A stretch of DNA of 64,000 nucleotides from the NCBI RefSeq assembly GCF_019175385.1, contig NC_083341.1, positions 18,236,203 through 18,300,202 on the forward strand, given 5' to 3'. The stretch's first letter is position 1. Every line of letters begins with the position of its first letter. Under the pieces are notes generated by a model. It had not been told where the DNA came from and ran no database searches. It saw only the letters and a list, made by a program, of their open reading frames with translations. Source of the stretch: Lycium barbarum. Taxonomy: Eukaryota; Streptophyta; Magnoliopsida; Solanales; Solanaceae. Of the stretch, positions 58,867-64,000 are shown piece after piece. The translations under genes and the position numbers were made by a program.

Positions 58867-61041
58867 TGGAGCATCCCCTTTGGGAGGATGCGACTTACGA
58901 AATAAAAACTAATTTAACACTTACAACGTTTAGAAGAATTTATTTCAAAAGATATTCACAATAATTTAGTGGCGGAAATAGGCCCATGCAAAAAATGCTT
59001 AAAAGTGCAACATTTTCTTTCTTAACAAAACACTTCGTAACATCCCTTGAAGAAATAAAATATCAGAGTATCAATTTAATATAGTAGCACCCTTCTTGAA
59101 TAATCAAAATGTTGAAGCAACTTCCTAATGAAATTATATTTCCATTCAACACCATTGCAGGTTCATATTATACACGAATTTCAAAAGTGTGAATATTAAA
59201 CAAAAACTAGTCTCCTCCTTAGTACATAATTACAAGACAAAATGTAAATTTAGTACATGCCTTGACTTGGGTTGAAAGAAAACCCTAAAATAGCAAAACA
59301 AGTCACCAAACATATGGTATTGTGTCCAACAAGCCTCCAAAATTACATACATAAGTATGAAATATAGATCAGGTACAAGTCCCCAAAATTTTACATGACC
59401 TAGATGCATATGCAAATGTGATCTTCACTAAAGCTCCCAAAAGGTCTACTCCAATTGGCCATCTTCAAATCTCTTCCCGTACATTACCTACGATAGAAAA
59501 CAACTATCGCTAAGCATAAAGCTTAGTGGCGTATAAACTTTGGGCTTTGAGCCATTAGATTCTCCAATTCCCTTATCAATCAAAGGAGCTCAATGAGATA
59601 AGGATAAATCAAGTAAACAAGTATATCAAAAGTATCAAATATCAAACCTTGAAGAGTTTCCAAATGTCAATATCAATACTCAAAGGCTCAAGTGTCAAGA
59701 AAGCTTATAATTAGATTCAAGAGAGTTTGTCAAATAACAAATTTCTCCCAATATGTACGTCATGACATCACACCAAGCACAATCAATATCAGGATGGGTC
59801 GAAGCCCCAAATCAAGTAGGGCCGAAACCCAATAATCAAGAGAATCAAGAACCATATTAAAGATGGCTTTCTAGTTCGTACTTAACATGGAGAAGTTCCA
59901 TAACTAAAACGAACCACAAATCCAAAGTCAAGATGGCAAAAGATCCGAGTCAAGAGGCATTCTGATATCGGTGACAAAGTCACAACAACAAGAAGGACAA
60001 AGTCCCAATAAGAATGCAAAATGATCAAGCAATTCGTACAAGTGGGCGATTTAGCAAATATTTTGCAATACTTGAGATAATAACCATACAATGGTATAAG
60101 ATGAAGAGAAAGGAAACAAAACATCAAGATACTTCAAAAATCCCAGAAAATAAAGGTATTCCAAGTTCAAGTTTATACACAAACCTTGGAGTTTTACCAC
60201 ACAACAAGTTCTACGTCAACTCGAGGAGTTCAAATCGTCTACGCCATCGACCAACCAAAGCTCACTTCGTCAAACAATTCCTCTTAGCTTGTACAGGAGT
60301 ATATATACTTTAACACACAATCAAATATCTTTTAAGTTCAATGGTTTCAGTAGGTCGAAACTAAACATGATATTAGTGAAAATCACCCTAAACTATCAAA
60401 ACAGGAATTCCAGACAGTACTACTGTCTTGTATTGTGGCTCAGTTTCAAAGGGGTAAACGGAAAAATAGACTTTGTGGCCTTAATAAAAGTAGTAGATAT
60501 ATGTCTTGGGGTTTCAGAGAAATTTAAATCACTCGTATATTTATTGTATACTAAAAGATATGCTCAAAATACCAACAGTAGTTCATGTAGGGTTTGCAAA
60601 ACAGAAATCTGGGCAGCACCTGCCATGTACTTCATCAACCCCTTTCGAGTAAATAAAAGCAAAACTAGGTTTTGGAGCCTAAACGAAAGTTGTAGGGCTA
60701 TGAAATATCTTTCTAGAACAACTTGGATCACTTAAAACTAAATTTTCATAAAAGGAAATATGCTGAAAACACTAACAACTGTCCAGTTAAAAAAATGGGT
60801 TTTGTAACTTACCTCAATCGTGTGGAGTTGCTTGTGGCTCAACCAAAACAAGTCTTGATGATTGATTTAGTGGGAGAATTTGATTAGTGGAGAGGGGTTT
60901 TGGGGTTTTATTTTCTTGGAGAAAATGAAATTGGAGGTGATGGGGAGGATATGAGCTAAAAAGGTATATAAGTTACTTGGATAAGGATGAAAAAAGAAAA
61001 AGAAAAAAAGGCTGCACAAACTTTTATATACATATACATAC

Positions 61042-61104
<63 letters not shown>

Positions 61105-61311
61105 TTCATAATAAATTTATCAAGAGGATGATAAGTGGTAAACATAACAATATCACAAAGCTTCCTTGTAAATATTAACACAATCTAAAGTAAGCAATTT
61201 TCACATATCGTCAAATTCACGTAGGGAGTGCGAAGTAAATATATCCTTACTATAAAGATATGATCAATCGAAAATTCAAGTATTAATTAAAAAGAAAATT
61301 GGGGTGTTACA
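58867..61311 (-). mobile_element. Gypsy solo LTR with TSD GCATT
   Basis: 2445 bp, reading TGTAACACCCCAATTTTCTT...GATGCTCCA on the minus strand, flanked by GCATT at 58862-58866 and 61312-61316. TG/CA ends and the TGTAACACCCC start are typical of Solanaceae gypsy LTRs. No coding region is inside. It contains a TA microsatellite. It is the youngest of this nest: it interrupts the Tat-type LTR, which interrupts Athila, which interrupts the Tekay-like element. Confidence 0.85.
61024..61100. repeat. TACA/TA microsatellite
   Basis: TACA units followed by about 22 TA units within the solo LTR. Confidence 0.97.
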
Positions 61312-62262
61312 GCATTGATGTTTAAATATGTGTTTCAAGCTTTATTTCACTAATTTGGATATATTTATGCCTATGTTTAGTTGATAATATAATGTTGATG
61401 ATGTTTGAATTGCAATAATGTGATGGAATTTGTTTTCTAGATCATGTTGAGGTTTTGTTTGTTGTTTTTTCTTTCTGGAACTTTGGAACTAAATGGGATA
61501 TAATGGATGGTGTTTGGAATTTAGTCTTGTTGTATTAGCTTGTTGGAGTTTCCAGCTCTGTTACATGGTACTGTTTTCATCAAAATTTTAGGTCTTTAGT
61601 CTTGTTCTTGTGATTTCTGTTCCTTATGTTGTGAAGATGGTCTTGCTTGATAATAATGGATCAATGTTATCTGCTAGTTCACTTGTCTGATATGGTTTTG
61701 GTTCTAGACATGGCTTCAGATTAGCTGCATTATAAAAAGAGTTTGAATATTTTCTCTAGAAATCTACTAAGCCTAAATTTTTAGGAGATAAATCTGATCC
61801 TTTTCCATCATTTGTTGTTTTGAATTACCTTTAATAGTTTAACATCTTTTAAAAAAAGGGTTAACTCAAGATTCTGAAGCCTCATTGTTAGTTGAATCTT
61901 TTGAAATCTTAAAACTTACTTCTGAACCTGTGTGTACTCCTAATGTTTTCCTAGAATCTCTTTAAAAAGGGAAAGAAAGAGGTGTTTTTCTTAAACTATT
62001 GTGTGTGGATCTCAGTTTGTGACAATAAGCCTCATTTTCTTTTGTTAAGCCAGTTACCTAGACTATCATGGAAGCTGTTATGATTCTAGTTTGGATTTTG
62101 AAGTGCTAAATGGGCAGACTTTACATATTATTGTTGTTGAATAAGTAGGAGTATAAAAGGGGTTAAACTAAACCTAGAAAGTTAAAAAAAAAAAAAAAAA
62201 AAACAGAACTTGGTAGTAGCTCAGTTCCCTGTTCCTTCCCTCTATGTGTTTGAGTCTTGGAA

Positions 62263-62735
62263 CTTGATCTCTGATTAAAACTTCCTTTCCAAAACTGTGC
62301 TATGAGTCTGATTGAGATTTAAACTTTGTTGAACTTAGTATCATGCTAAAACAAAGACTAAGTGCTTGATTTCTTTAAGACTTGATCCTTGATTAAAACT
62401 TCCTTTCCAAAACTGTGCTATGAGTCTGATTGAGATTTAAACTTTGTTGAACTTAGTATCATGCTAAAACAAAGACTAAGTGCTTGATTTCTTTAAGACT
62501 TGATCCTTGATTAAAACTTCCTTTCCAAAACAGTGCTATGAGTTTGATTGAGATTTGAACTTTGTTGAACTTATTATCATGCTAAAACTAAGACTAAGTG
62601 CTTGATTTCTCTGAGACTTGATCCTTGGCTAAACTCCCCTTCTGAAACTGTGCCATGAGTCTGATTGAGATTTGAAATTTGTTGAGCTTAGTATCATGCT
62701 AAAACTAAGACTAAAAGTTGCTCTAAAAAAAACAA
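62263..62735. repeat. Four-copy 118-bp tandem repeat
   Basis: Units begin (CTTGATC) at 62263, 62381, 62499 and 62617, an exact 118-bp spacing. Units 1 to 3 are nearly identical; unit 4 has more changes. Common text includes GCTATGAGTCTGATTGAGAT and TTAGTATCATGCTAAAAC. It lies in the Tat-type LTR. Confidence 0.95.
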
Positions 62736-64000
62736 ATAGAATACTTGTTTGCTTATACCAGCTTAGTTACTTGTTTGGGAATTCCACAGACATACATGCA
62801 TGTGATTCCTGCTCCTTCTTGCTTTGTTCAAACTAAGTGTGATGTTTTGTGCTTGGGGTAGTATTATGACCCTTTATGGTCACAGTTTAAAGCTTCTTTG
62901 AAGTTGTATTTGTTCCATGTGAACCTCCCATAATCTGTGACTTGCTGTGACTTTAATTGACTCATATCTACACCTAGGATAGATTCATGCTCCCTCCTGA
63001 TCTCTGTAAACTTGTTGATCTTGTCTTGACTATTCTTTGTACCCTAGTGTGACCCCTACTTGATTTCTACCTTTTGTGTTGGACTTTTGTGTTTATATTC
63101 TGAATAAGACTGAGCATAAACCATCATTTGAGAATCCTGTTAATGCTTTATGAGATTGGCTATATGCTGGAATGATCCTTGTGATTAGTTAGGACCCTTT
63201 TGACCTAAGATTTCTGAATCTTGCTAAGTACATGAAGATAAAAATGAGCCTCTTGAACCTGTTGGTGAGTTATGAGACTGTTTAGGTTGAGAATTTGTTT
63301 AAAATGAGAACCCGAAAGATTTGTAGCTTACTTAATTAATCTTTGAAGAGTTTAAGTGCCTTGAATCTTATGTGCATTTGTTGATTTTGTTTCTGAAAAC
63401 TGTGAGGAAAGATAGAGGATAAAAAAGTTGTAAAGAACTTGGCTTTTATTTCAAAATTAAAATAAGAACAACTGGAACTAGCATAGGATTCATGCCCTGC
63501 CTTGTTTATTTATTTGGCTTTGGTTTGACATGAGTTTGCCCTCTATTTGTGACTATGTTCTTGCTGTTGTGGCTACGGTGTTATTTGAAATTTTCAAATA
63601 CTTTTCTTTGCTTAACTTGGTAACTTGGCACCCCTCTAGACCTATATGTGCATCAATGTTAAGTCATTAGTCCCTAAGTTGAATATAAGTGAATATATCA
63701 GTCCTTTTGGGTGTTGTAGATCATTGATTAGCAGAAACTTACTATGCTTTAGAACCAATCAATAGTCTAAAGTTCTTGGCTAGAAAACTAAGTTCTTGGA
63801 GGATTCATTCTAGTTTTGATTCTGGAAACTGAAGTGTTTAAGTAAGGTATATACTGAGTATACATGGAGGGTATGCCATTATGGGTTTTCTCTCCATTAC
63901 ACGTATACTGGGTGTATATCAAGTGTATATTACATCTTGAAACTTAGAAAAATTTGAGAAAAATGGAGTAGTATACCTGTGGTATATCACCCCTAAATAC

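Larger units (their letters stand above)
57458..64000 (+). mobile_element. Giant Tat/Ogre-type LTR, runs off the window
   Basis: Starts TGTTGACACCTAATTTTCAT. The first ~190 bp closely match the minus-strand copy starting at 12251 (shared GGGAAAATTGCAAAAA-type and TTAACAATTA.AAGAAATTAC text). Near 63940-63990 phrases such as TAGTATACCTGTGGTATA resemble 6300-6350 of that copy. Apart from a solo LTR inserted at 58867-61311 the sequence is non-coding. The end and PBS lie outside the window. It is inserted in the 3' part of the Athila element. Confidence 0.6.

Overview
This is a plant nuclear window, almost certainly Solanaceae and possibly Nicotiana or a relative. I infer this from a TS-type SINE 3' end, giant Tat/Ogre-type LTRs, Sirevirus, Tekay-like and Athila-like retrotransposons, a CYP716A-type P450 with plant introns, and the AT-rich background. 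It is a transposon-dense interval. The only cellular genes I can support are one tRNA-Leu gene and one cytochrome P450 gene, which carries a single nonsense codon.

Layout. 1-14028: an old Sirevirus (Ty1/copia) on the minus strand with both LTRs (3' LTR cut by the window edge), gag, a post-gag ORF, several purine-tract motifs, and no recognisable pol. It is split by a huge Tat/Ogre-type LTR (about 4950-12251) and by a chimeric plastid DNA insert (rps12 end joined to 23S rRNA, about 4310-4531). 14029-16680: a microsatellite, a Tat-type LTR end, a gypsy solo LTR and a SINE fragment. 17687-17764: tRNA-Leu(UAG). 17798-23751: a Mutator-like element (MULE) with ~138-bp TIRs and a perfect 9-bp target duplication. 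It carries a six-exon plant mobile domain (PMD) pseudogene, which is itself interrupted by an Athila solo LTR with a perfect 5-bp duplication.

25088-27958: the CYP716A-type P450 on the minus strand, three exons, with all family motifs but TAG at codon 278. MITE-like elements lie in both introns and in the near promoter. 28107-31320: nested MITE-like elements, a tRNA-derived SINE, a 110-bp tandem duplication and a long perfect palindrome. 31949-39588: a tandem array of 3.6 units of about 2.1 kb. Every unit carries the same fragment of a CDC48-like ATPase gene with its intron acceptor, and all share one frameshift, so amplification followed pseudogenisation.

39589-57457: an Athila-type LTR (minus), a broken Tekay-like gypsy element (plus), then a long Athila element (plus) inserted in the Tekay integrase. 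The Athila element has a 5' LTR, tRNA-Asp-type PBS, gag, PR, RT-RH, IN and a third ORF preceded by a possible intron. 57458-64000: a second Tat/Ogre-type giant LTR (plus) running off the window, interrupted by a solo LTR (58867-61311, TSD GCATT) and containing a four-copy 118-bp tandem repeat.

The two items most worth follow-up are the PMD-carrying MULE and the CDC48-fragment array. A 19-bp palindrome recurring in the Athila-type LTRs and before its third ORF is the least explained motif. No coding region here is demonstrably intact; all long ORFs belong to decayed transposons or to the nonsense-bearing P450.
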